Shown piece after piece: positions 27,201 through 38,914 of a stretch of DNA of 64,000 nucleotides. The stretch is from Haemonchus contortus (lineage: Eukaryota > Nematoda > Chromadorea > Rhabditida > Trichostrongylidae), in the NCBI GenBank assembly GCA_000469685.2, contig LS997565.1, positions 41,813,166 through 41,877,165 of the forward strand, read 5' to 3'. The notes beneath the pieces are model-generated. The model made no database searches and was not told the origin of the DNA. It saw only the letters and a list, made by a program, of their open reading frames with translations. How positions within the stretch are numbered: the stretch's first letter is position 1; each line of letters opens with the position of its first letter. A program made the translations under genes and the position numbers.

Positions 27201-30200
27201 TGCTGACCAGGATCTTCGGGTTGCAGGGTCATTACGCTGAACTTGCTCCTTGCATGGTCATTACGTTGAACTTCCACCAAGTGCCAATCTCTCATTTCCA
27301 TCTATACCTACAAGTTACACAGACCAGGGACAAACGCTCGAGGTCACTAGGTCCGATTTTGGAAGGCACTACACATTTTTCTAATATTTACAGTAGTAAG
27401 GTCTCGAAGAATGGTTCAAGCACTGGTTAATGTCCGAAAAAGTAATTTATGACTTACCGTAAACACCCGAACTAACCAGTTTCGAAGCGGTGGACGACTC
27501 GGTTTGCTTTAGGGAAGCAAAAGGAGTGGGTACCTGGTCTGCAAGCGTTACAACGAACAGAAAACGTCCACTAGGCCACATTAGCCTATAAAGAAGCACA
27601 CCGTGGTAGTTTAGAAAGCTACTAGTCTCCTGACTAAGAATTTTACGAAGAGCTACTTTTTTCTCCACATTTCAACCGGAAAGAGTGGCGCTCGTTCGCC
27701 ATTTTATCCGCCGGCTGGCAGCCGTCAACATTTGTACGAAAGCTCTTCTAGCTTGGCGTAGCTTGACTCTCTTTACTAAGTCCAGTATCCAGCACCTTTT
27801 CGATGTTGCCAGTTCCTCATTGCGTAAGGATCTTGACAAGGCTCTTTCATGTACTATCATGAAGGCGTCTACGTTTTCCAATGAAAAGCAAGTCATGAAG
27901 AATTTCACAAAAGCTGAACTTTCCCAATCGTTCCACCCTTTGCTCGATTGCCTATAGAAGTTGAACGTAATGTTCACAGAGGGCAACAGAACTTGTTCCT
28001 TAGTTCCGACGTTCAGTGTAGCGTTCCAAGCCTGCCTCACAGCAAGTTTAATTACGTCTTCGTCAACCGCAGTCACTTTACGCTTTCCTTCTCGCTATGA
28101 GCCTAGTTTACAGAGCCATTCTATCTACTCTACGCTATCATCGTGTACAATTGTATTCTATCGTACATAATCTAGGCAAAATATCCATCAGAAAAAAAAA
28201 TAAAGTCTCCTCACCGCAGTCAAAGGAAGTTCTTTTTGTTCTCTAAATAGTAGAAGTTTTTGGTTGAAATCCGTCAAGAGTAAGTCAAGAAAACCCACAT
28301 TTGTATAGGGAAGGGAACTGGTGAGAAGAAAATCCCCGGGGTTTCCAAGCGGTTCCTCCGAGATACAACGACGTGCAGCCGCCGTTTCTTCAGATCATCA
28401 AGGTTTTTGAACGATTACACTCTAAAATGAATCACATCTCCTCCGGATCCAACATCAATTACTAGCAAGTAATCAATTTTGCGGAATCCCATATCGAATT
28501 AAGATCAGCAGTGGCTGAATCACAAGTAGATAAGGAATATCCGTAGCTCTATCTACAAATGTAACACTGTACTAAATATAAATATTGGCTCAAATGCGCA
28601 AAAAACGACATGTTGGTCGGTTTCTCTAATACGTCGCTTCATTTTATTGCATCATTTCCAAACCTTAAGAAGTGCAGCACCTGCAGAATTCTCGCCATGC
28701 TTGTAAGGCATGGGGGACCGTGCAGCTCGGGCCTGCCCTCCTTTTTTCGAAATCGTTTATCCATAGCTTTCGCAATTGGGAGCACAAAAAAGTGGCGTGC
28801 TCGTCGGCTCCAGAACTTTGAGCGGTATTGTCTTCTTGACAATTCCCAGGCAGCTCCATAAGTGGTTCCATCCCAAAATACAGTTAACTTCCAAATTCCT
28901 GATCCTTTTTTACCTTTAAATCCAATGGTCTTTCCATATAGTAATATAGTTTTAATTTCCTTAACGGATGATAAAAAAAAATTGTACGTCGTTTGATGAA
29001 GAAACATCTCTCAAAAAGCTTACCCAACAACATTGGCTCTCGGTGGAAAAACACTCCAAGTGATTTTGAAGTTTAACCTTGACTTTAAACCCCTAAGGTC
29101 CTTTCCCCTATTGTTTTCCTAGGTGACACCGACGGTGTAATGTTATTCACAAAGGAAAACATTCCCGAGCACATTTTTCCAAGCTTATCGGCCATTCACG
29201 AGTCACTCACGGCTTTCTGTCGTGGTTTCACGGAGAAAAAACATACGGGAACGGTGTTTCAAGATTACAGCAGCCATCTCGACAGCAAAACACCTTCTCA
29301 TGCCTAGTACTATGACTGATTCTAGCTAGTAGGTACGTAAGGACGTTATCGGTGACGAACCTTCTTGAGGCCAATTCCTTGAGGTCAGGTAGCAGAAGAG
29401 AAGTTAACATGGAAAAGGGTGGCCAAACCTCTCAACTCCTCTAAACTTCCCCAAAATGTTAGGATTTCATCCGCCGTGGATGAACCTTTGAAATCGGAAA
29501 CGGTGTTTCCCAAATGCACAACCCATCGCATGTAAGAATTGTGCTTATTTGTTCATATATCATTGTTTGTTGGTTATTGGCTGTTTATTTGTTTACTCAA
29601 TGAAATATTTCTTTATCTAACTATCCACAGGTAGATTTAAAGAGGTGTAGCATTATTTTTAAAATGAAGTAAGTGAGTTGCATTATTCTCTCCTAACCGG
29701 TTATTTAGATTTATTATGTTTTGTTTTTCTCAATGTTCATATGAATAACTGCGATTACGGTACACTAACAATGAGAGCAGTGGCTTGTGGAACTACTGTC
29801 CAATCCACAGGCATACGTGGGAAAGCTCAAGTTCACCCGTCCACACGGCTATTTATTATATTTTATTATATTGGATACACCCCTCAAATCCCACGTGGTG
29901 GAGGAGAGTCTTGTAGAAAAAGCGAACAGGCCGAGGTGGGGGACTTTGATCCATAGCGTCTGTTTACGGCGTTCTTGTGGGGTCCCAGTGCGCAACGACC
30001 ACGATTCGATGAGGGTCCGTCGTAAATAGCATGTGATGATGTTGTTGTTTACTTTGTAGATTTTCGATGCATCTGCATAGGGGGGGAGCACGTGATCACT
30101 GGTCTTCTGAAGGGATGCAAAACCAAATCTTGCGCAGGCATTATCCCTCCCCCCTTCTGCAACACTGTGGGTAAGGCCAACGATGTCCTCACTCACTTCC

Positions 30201-32000
30201 AACACTTTTCATTAGTGTTGTGGTCCACAAATTAACAAAGAACTTCATCCCTTAAGGAAAAGGACGAATCTGGGCGAGATTTTGAAAATATTCGTTGCAT
30301 TTTTTGATCCTTGGTGTATACATCAAGTCAAATCTGTCTCTATATGTGATTGGCATCCATCCAACCGTCAGCGAACTAGCTAATTGTCCCACTTATATTC
30401 TCCAGCTGAGCGTTATCGATGACATCAGAAAAACATATCTTTTGACATGGCTACTGCGTAGTAAACCGTAAATATTATGCGATTGGCAATTTTTAGACTT
30501 TAGTTGTGCCCTGAGCCCCAGTGTGTTGTGTGAATAGAATTATTTAGGCTTTAGAAGTGTTGTATTGTCAAGGTTACCTCTTTTAATCCGCATTTCACTT
30601 TTACGTAGTTTCATGATCTGGTATCCTACAGCCCCATAAATTTACCCAAATGCCCCAATTTCCGCCCGGAAACTGAAACTTCGTTAAAGAAGCCCATAAA
30701 GGTGTTAATGGAGGAATCTCACCCGGTGGGAGCCACACATCCCAAAGCGAGTTTTGTTATCTCTTCTCGATGTTTAGTGAAGCAAGTATCCCACCAACTC
30801 TTCACACCGATTTTCTTCCTCGTTAAGCTCCCAAACATTCTAGGCTGTTTTCTTTAGAAAAGCCTCAGATTTGTGGTCGTAGACGAACAACTTTAGCCAT
30901 TGTTCAGCTGCGATTAACAATTGACAGCCAGTACCCTATGGAATAGAGTAAACACGAAAATGTTTTCAGGGAATAAGCCCTCCGGGTTCCACGACTTTCT
31001 GTAGACAAATATATTTTTGAAGACTCAGCCTCAACACGGCTCAGCTACCAGTCTCAATCATTTTTCATGTGTTTCTCCTATTCCTCAGCCGTTATTCTCA
31101 CTTTGATGTTGTTCCTCGATCTGTCTACTCGACTATCGTGCCTGTCTATACTTATAGCTTTCATTTATGATCGCATTTTCAGAGCCATTAGTGGAATTTC
31201 CACGACTTCGGCGTGAAGAATTTCATCGAATTCATAGGGTCGATCCTTGTAGAAGCTGATTTCGCTTGCTTTCCTTCCTGAAATGAATGCGACAACAATA
31301 AGCAGCACATTCTGGAGTTACATTCCTGAGGTGGGTCCTTCTAAAGTTCCCCTATCACTGTTATCCCACATTTGGAAACCGCCATGTAATCTATTTTTGC
31401 CAGAAATGTAGGGTCAATAGAATGTGTACTTTCGGTTCTCCTCTCTTATTCTTCTTCGCGCCAGGTGCTAGAATTTCTTAAAGTTTCGCTCAAGGCGAAT
31501 AAATATATAAATAAATAATTAGGTGAGTAAATAATTCAATGTGAGCAATGAGAGAGGAGGCTATCTGAGGCATTTTCACGCTATCAAGCTGGTGAAACAC
31601 TAAGCAGCCAGTCCTGAGAAAGGAATAACCTGGTTACTCTGTACAGTATTCGATCTGGAATGTAACCCCATTGGCATGAATATGGTAACAGCACTTCGCG
31701 CTACTAAAAGTCCTTTATAGGTGTGACTTAGCAGTGCAGGTATACTGGTGCAAGACGCCAGTGGTCTTGCCGAGGCCAGAGATAGGAGCTAAGACTATCT
31801 GGGATAATCCTATTTCCCAACGCTTCCCTCCCAATACGACTATCTGAAAGTTTCACAAAGAAAGCAGGATACGCTCGGTAACAGGTTCCTCACAACCCAT
31901 TACTTTGAGTGTGTATTGTTTATATGAGTAATTCAATTTACAAATTATATACTCTAATTCTTAACTAACATTTTGATGGGCCAGACAAATGCGGTCTGAC
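15296..32000. other. Gene-poor stretch without recognisable coding sequence
   Basis: No exon chain with consistent splice phases, no known protein domain and no clear element boundary was seen in about 16.7 kb. ORFs up to 151 codons (such as 21396-21851, +) have no conserved-looking composition or family resemblance. Isolated items are a tRNA-like fragment near 19140 and short degenerate repeats, for instance two copies of a CGCACGTGAA-containing block near 25950 and 26895. Undetected single exons or highly diverged transposon relics remain possible. Confidence 0.45.
19130..19175 (+). pseudogene. tRNA-like fragment, 3' half only
   Basis: ACGGGTTCGAGTCTTGTCCGAG matches the T-arm and 3' acceptor strand of the tRNA-like sequence on the minus strand at 54860-54931 almost base for base, and the preceding 20 nt match its anticodon-arm region loosely. 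No intact D-arm or acceptor 5' strand lies upstream, so it is a fragment of the same tRNA-derived family. Confidence 0.4.
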
Positions 32001-32208
32001 GTCGTGACTTCTTGGTTCAGTACGTCACATAGAAATTCCATTTAGTCTCAAGAATTGGGAGACGTCACAATTTATAAGTTGTGTTTTCGACAGTCACTCA
32101 CTTAGTGATCGCCGCTATATAAACACCGTACAGGAACATTGTAATTCTTTAAGTTTACTGTAGTTGTCTGTTAAGTTACTTATTTTCTATTGAATGTGCT
32201 ATTAGGAT

Positions 32209-32292
32209 GTGTACGTTGGTCTCTACCAGCGTACACCTGACTGAAGGTAGCGATTTCATTCTTCATCGCACTCGCACCAGGCATAGCCTGGT
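32209..32292 (+). other. Cluster of three short hairpins, possible structured RNA
   Basis: Three stem-loops follow each other: 32209-32236 (12-bp stem with one G-T pair, loop CTCT), 32250-32269 (GCGAT/ATCGC) and 32276-32292 (perfect 7-bp ACCAGGC/GCCTGGT, loop ATA). TATA-box-like sequences occur about 100 bp upstream (CTATATAAAC) and about 65 bp downstream (GTATATAAAAAG). I do not recognise a known RNA family. It could equally be the untranslated part of a long terminal repeat. Confidence 0.3.
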
Positions 32293-32460
32293 ATGTAGCC
32301 CACGGGCATCTCCATCTCTCTGAATAGCCGACTACGGATGCACCCGCCCTTTTAATGTAGTATATAAAAAGCGATGTAATGTGGTCTCCTCTGGCTATTC
32401 AACCTTCCTCCTTCCTTTTTTTGTTATTAATGCTGAACTCTTACTTGTAAAAGATGAGAA

Positions 32461-35400
32461 GCCACATTCATCGATGACGCATCCAAGTTACCAACCTCAA
32501 TATGATTGGTTGTTCATTTGAAAATTCTTCAAATTTCTGCTTATTCAGCTAATCTATCGTATGTTTTAGTTTTTGGAGCTTGGGAAATGTGAGCTCATGT
32601 TGAAGGCTTTTTGTATTCATCTAGCGCCAAAGTTGGCGAATAGATTGACTGAAAGTATTCCTCCAGATTCCGTTGCTACCGTGATAACGTAGGCTACAAT
32701 TTTATTTTCCTCAAAAATCCTCTTGAAGTGACGGGTTCAATTCTCGATCCGATGCTAAATATTTCGCAATGTCTCTAGATCCTCGAGCATATTGAATGAA
32801 AAATTGCTCGAAAAAATTCCGAAGTAGTAGCGGGCGTTCGTGCTCCCAGCCTCTAGGAATTACTTGAATTCGGGGCTTTGTCTGATCTGAGTGGTACTCA
32901 GTTTGAGAGCAAATCCAGAGATCTTACGTATTTAGCGGTCTTGCCCCATAGCTCATCTGCAGACCTAATGCTTCAAATCCGATCTCTTCCTGCTGAAAGC
33001 TTCGAAGGGGATGGGACGCTCAGGGAGGTTAGAGAGAAAATACCGGGCATAACCTTCAAATGAAGTCTCTTCCCCCCTCTTTCACAAATAGCTTCCGATT
33101 TACGGTTTTCGATTCCTCCGAACAATAACAGTTCATTGTTTCTTGTCAAAAAGTTCCACCGGAATCAATCAAAGGTGGCTGTTCACGTCTGCTGACCTTC
33201 AATTTTGAAAATTTTGTTTTCTCTTTGTACCGCTGTCTGTTCTGACGACATTGTCAGAAGAGTTATAAACAACTGGCTATCCATTTTCTCATAAACAAAA
33301 CTGTGCGGAAAACAACGACATAAGTCGTCGGAACATTCGCAACCTCGGGTATTCGTGCCACTGTCGTGTCGCATTAACCGTTCATTTGGTTGGGCAGTCG
33401 TGGCAGCTTCAGCGTACGATCACCAACTGCTCCACGTCTTCTTCTTGGTCTGTTTAATTTCTTATTCACTTCCCTATCTGTCTTTACTCCTTCATACGAC
33501 TTTTCATTCGACTGTTAGATAAGGTTACACTTCATGCCGTTTCTGGTTACTCTATGACGCACTGCAGGGATTTCCCAGTAGGAAAAACCTAGAAACTGGG
33601 TTAATTGTTAAAAGTAGGGCCTTGAAAGCAATATGAAGCTAGATCAGACCATTGGAACTAGAAAAAGCATTCCAATAAATTCTTCTATATCCAGGGATAC
33701 GGTGTCTTTTATGTGCCGAGCACTTCTTCCCATTGCAGCGTTGAAAATCACCGCTTGATGAGGTATTCTACCGACTAGACTTGATCAGGTGTGGAGCGAA
33801 AAAACCTGTGGTTATGGGAATTTGCTGAACAAAAAATCCAGGGTTCCAGCTTAAGTTATCCACGTACTTTCATCCAGCTGCCTATTGTTACCAAAGCAGT
33901 TTCGAATTCAGGTGAAGCGCATGGCGTATTCTGCTTACTTGCCTTTGCATCACCGAATGGAATCATTTAGGTTGCTTCTAGTTTTTCAACCAATTAGATT
34001 TTTCTAGATTCATTTCAAAGGGAGTTGTTGATGGGGAAGTAGCGACCACACCAGTACCTCAATAAGAATGGGCTGATCAACTTGCCGGTCGCCATTCGCC
34101 CGGTCTCATCCTGCTTTTTCCCCACTATTCCGATGACAAGCGTCTCTACTATCCTGATTGGAGTGTACAAAGGGGCTTATGCATCCTTCTCAGTCAGGGC
34201 GGTAGTATATTTTCCACTGCCACGGAAAATTTCTTGATCGGGAAAGGGAGCAGAGGAATGACAACATGTTTGTGAGCTTACTTGTTCTGAAGATAACTAA
34301 TACTAATATGGGGACCTCCGAAAATGATTACTAAGGGGGCAGAAAACGAACGATGACGACGGCTACCATCACTATCAATCACATGTTCTTCATGCGCACG
34401 TCATCGTCACCCCCGCGCTTTTTTTGTGGTCTCCTTCGCGTTACGAAAACCGCAACAAAACAGATCGCCCCAGTGTCGTTGAGTGGTCGTAATCTTTTAG
34501 CGATTAGGTCAATCATTCTGCAATCACAGTTCACAGTTTTCGCGACTTTTTTTTGCTTATTTGTAATCTCTGATCCTCTTTGAATTTCCTACAACTCTAG
34601 CACCGTTCGTAGTCGTCTACCTATTTTCAAAAACGGCATCGGAACGACGAAGCTCATCCATCAAACTCCATCACCTCCACCGTTCACCGAGCGCGATTTA
34701 ATCAAAAATAAGCGTCTCTAAGGGTGAAATTTTAAGCGGGGGCATTACTCGCATTCTCATTCAGTAGAGATGTTCCCTACATTTCAATACAAAAATAATC
34801 TGGAAGAGTCCCCAGAGTAAGCAACCCGCGGCCTTTGGGAAAATAATTCTTCACTTTGACACGGCCGGTCAAGTAATTATGTTACCGAACACCCAGTAGC
34901 CTTGTGGGGAGCGTCGGAATTGGATGGACTTCTTAGAAAGGCATCTGGACGTTTTAGGATGAGTTCGGTTTTTTTCAGATACCTTTCTGGGAAATCCGTT
35001 CAAATGGCGTCGAGTTAAGCTGGGATGTAATTCTGGGAGGAGAGGGCGCCATACCGAAGTCATAACCACTTTATCATCTTTTCATCTGTAGTTTAGGCAC
35101 ACTAGAGCAAAAAAGACCTCCTTAAAAAAGTTGAAGGTTAGTTAACTATTACTATGGCTAAAGGCGACAGGACGAAGGCTGTCTTGGAACATCTGACGCT
35201 GAAAGCATTCGGAATCGAACGACAAACTTCAGACCTAGTATAACTTTTCAATGGTCATATGACTGTTCAATGGTCATATGCTCAGAAACGTGACCGTAAC
35301 AAATTTAGGCATTATGTCGACCGATCCAGTCGTACTTTGAACTAGTATATTACGAATTCCATAAAACCCCTTATAAAGGACATTGGGTATAGTGACCGGT

Positions 35401-38380
35401 AATGATCGTTCTTTGGAATGCGCCCATCTTGGCAACTTTTCGAAATTGAAATGACATTTGAGTATGTTTTTGGTCTATATATGTTCACATCCTCGTTCAA
35501 GTAGTGCCTTTTTGGACCAGTTCCGTACTTGTGGACTGAACGGTTAGCGGTAAGCTCGCGACCCCGCCCAAATGTTTCGCTACTTCAAAGCTTGAATGGA
35601 AAATCCTTCTACCTCAACTACCACTTTAATTTCGAGATGATTTTTCGATCCTTTTACTTTATCGTAGCTTTCTGAAGATGCTTACCATCGCTCATCACTA
35701 GATCTATTATTATCATCATAATCACGAGAACGGACCTTGAACGCGCCTGGCTTGTCCGTTACAAAAAAACGAGTAAAGCTTTGACTTTAGGCTTTGTCAT
35801 CAACAATCGTCATCCCCGGAGACCCAGGCTAAAGAAGATGTTTTCCGTGACTAGACTGTTGCACTTTTGATATTGTAGTTTGAAATCTGATTCTTATTTT
35901 CTTCTGACGCCACCTTCAGCCTGAAGACACCCCATCCATCCAACTGTTACGGGGTGAATGAGCGTTTCTACGTCGGAAACGTACGAAAATTCTCAACTTA
36001 GTCATTCCGTCACCCACCCAAGCTGTTAGCCGAACAGTTACCAGTTCAGTTACCGCTATCATTTATCTCAAAATTGTTTGTAGTACAACTGTCGCGAGAT
36101 TGTCTCGAACGGTCAACAATCCCTGAAACAGGTTTTCTGGGCGGGTCATCGAATAAGTTTCGCCATCTAGCCGTGAGCAGATTCACTTCTACCTAGCCTT
36201 ACAGGACCTGGGTAACGACGGCTCCACAAATTTTTATTTCCTATATAGTGAACTGCCGTATTTGCCCCTCTTCTCTTACTTTAAACTGGACCCCCTGAAT
36301 GGCTCAGTGTATTTCACCATTTGGAATTTCCAACTGACAATCAATTCACAACTTGATCTGATTTTGTTCTTTGGAATATTACCTCTACCGTAATCAGTCT
36401 TGATTAGTTTACAACCGTTCCGTGACCACCGTAATCTACAATGGGAATGCCTACATTGGGATTCCACCAGTTTCACTCCTTTTTGCTTGCCTTACTTGAC
36501 CAGCCTTTCCTTCTCATCCAGCCTTTCATTGAAATGCTGAAGGATAAGAATATCAATCGCTTTACCAAGCCCTTTTTGGGATATACTAGAAAATGGCCCT
36601 CGTTTAGGATTGACGTGGCCTGCTGAATGGTGTCCACACATCCTCTCAGGTAAACCAACTGATAAGGGATGGAGGTACCGCGTAAGAATGTGGAGCTGCT
36701 ACCACGCATCATGGGGGGTTTGCCCATATTCCGAAGTATTCTCTGGTCAAAACTCGCTCAAGCTCCCCACATCTCTGGTAAATGGGGCGATTTAGATATG
36801 ATCCATCTCAGCGTTTATTATTGTAAAATCTAACTTTCAAATCCAACTTTGCCACCTTATGTAGTGAAGATTGAGCTCAGGGCGCATTTGAAAAGTTTGT
36901 TAATAAATGAAACGACATGGAACATACCCTCGTAGGCTGTCCAGATGGCCAAGTTCGGTCGAGAACGGATAAATTACTCACATTAGTTGGAAACCATCGA
37001 TTCAACATTGGAGAATAGCACCAGCAAAAACCGCCTTGTTCGCATGCCTGTAATTACTTTTGACTTTAACTGAGTGACCATGATCGAAGCTGAAAGGCAA
37101 CTGCGGAAAAATAGGTTTACTTACCTGCGTGTCCCGACTATCAGTCCTAATCTTGAAGCTGACAATGTTCGTGAAACACAGAAAGTAGGCTGCGAAGTGT
37201 TTTCAACGTGCTGATGTCGTTGTAAGCAAATAATTAATGGTGGAGCTCATGCTTCGCCTCATCACGTTAGAGAAATGAATTGGTTTCAAAAAAAGCTTGG
37301 CTCATCCTAAGTAAGACAAGGACAGATCCCAATGACCTCATTGAAAGCCGACTAATCGCTCCCATCACATCCTCTGCCTCTCTGCTGTTTACTTTCCATG
37401 GATCTAGGAATTCATGGGAAGTGTTACATCGCTGTAGGAAATTTCCCAACCGTCACGAACACTTGCACTTCCGGAACGATGTATTCTTTCACAGCATCCC
37501 GTGAGCTGAGATGGAAACAAACGAGTTTTTCTCGTAATTTATGGTTTGCCAGGTGTTTTCACTATGTCGTTATTCTTTCGATTTGCCTGACGTATTTTGT
37601 TTTTTAATCCCTTTACTACTCATTGAAAAACGTGAACTAATATCACTCGTGAACGGCGTAAAGTGGTGGGATTCAGTCAGCATCTCTTGATATCGATGTT
37701 AAGGCAAGATTAATCGAAAGGGCAAGCCTGAGCTAGCAGCTTCATACACTTTGCCACGTTCACATTACCCGTTTTACTGAAGATGTTCGATATCATCAAT
37801 AGATACGGTAGACGATGTGGCATGCCATCAAGGTGCAGGATGAGAACATTAGAAAGGCCAAAACCAGCTCTTCCCATTCAAAAGAGGTGGTTTTGAATGG
37901 CAACCAATGATATCGACAGACAGTAGCGTCTACTGGAGGATTTTACGGCAGGTCGGTGCGATACTAGCGGCAAGGGGCTACTGTAGGATACAGTGAACTA
38001 TGATCATCAAGACTTTGTGAAATGTTGGGCGACAGTAAGCAACACTCGGCGATGACTGGCGACAGGAGGCGAAATGTGACGAGGGCTAGTCAAGAAGGGA
38101 GAAAATGCTAAAGGCTTTTCTCCTTATGTTTACAACTTCCGTCTAAGCAACCGTGTAGGAGTAGGAAACGTTCTGGCACAGTTGCTGCTTTCCGCCACAG
38201 GGTGTGTCACCCCAAACTTGTCTTGATGCCTGGTTGGTCGGTTGTAGCCACCGCTGGTCACCCTCTGGTCGCTCGCTGCGCTTTTTTTTGCTGCAATTAG
38301 CGGTCTTGTGGGAATGCTCATGATCCCAAAGGAATTTACCCGGATAAAAATCAACGATTGCGTTTACATTTACTTCAGTT
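32461..38380. other. Second part of the gene-poor stretch
   Basis: Nothing with coding support was found. A short direct duplication of TTCAATGGTCATATG occurs at about 35248-35280. Remaining ORFs are under 85 codons and lack splice context or family resemblance. Confidence 0.45.
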
Positions 38381-38385
38381 TACCT

Positions 38386-38700
38386 TGTGAATGTATTATT
38401 TATGTATATGTGCGCGTTGCGATTACAACATAGTCATGTGTCCTACGCGATGATGGTGCGGCGTGGGGAGGAGGGCGAAAGAGGGCGGTTTCTTCTGTAT
38501 GCGTATATAAAGCTTTGATGACATACACCACACTGGCTAGGCTAGGAGCATCTCAGCTCTCATTTGCTGTGACCACATGCGCAAGACCTGCATAAGGTTG
38601 CTCATATTCCTAATACAGTAGTATTGTCTGTATGTTTGTAAATAAAATCCAAATCCTTTTTCTCTTCGATGAAAACTTGTTTGTCGTCGTCATAACGAAC
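38386..38700 (+). promoter_or_regulatory. LTR-like block: TATA box followed by AATAAA, upstream of the SWEET gene
   Basis: Starting at TGTGAATG, this block has a TATA box (CGTATATAAAGC, about 38502-38513), then a poly(A) signal AATAAA at 38641-38646, then a T-rich tail. A promoter followed within 130 bp by a poly(A) signal is the layout of a retrotransposon long terminal repeat. No clear terminal CA dinucleotide, target-site duplication or second copy was found, so a solo LTR is only a suggestion. It ends about 200 bp before the SWEET start codon and could act as its promoter. Confidence 0.3.
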
Positions 38701-38905
38701 CGATGATGATCGGCCTAGAATCCGCTTCTATCGATATGATTGATTACATGGTGTGACTGTTAGATATTGTCTTTATAAATCACCCCACATTCATCTAGAT
38801 GTACTGTATTTCCTTGTACCCTTTTCTCGTTTCCCGCCATTCTTACTCACCGTAATCCTACCGTATCTAGTCATTTATTTTCTTCATTATAAAAATGTAT
38901 GCTTT

Positions 38906-38908
38906 CAG
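38906..38908 (+). other. Probable trans-splice (SL) acceptor of the SWEET gene
   Basis: The sequence GCTTTCAG|TTCACAATG places a good 3' splice site 6 nt before the start codon, the typical spacing for spliced-leader addition in nematodes. Confidence 0.55.
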
Positions 38909-38914
38909 TTCACA

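Noticed and set aside
27672..28076. 134-codon minus-strand ORF
   Set aside because: Overlapping ORFs on both strands, composition not protein-like, and no known motif.
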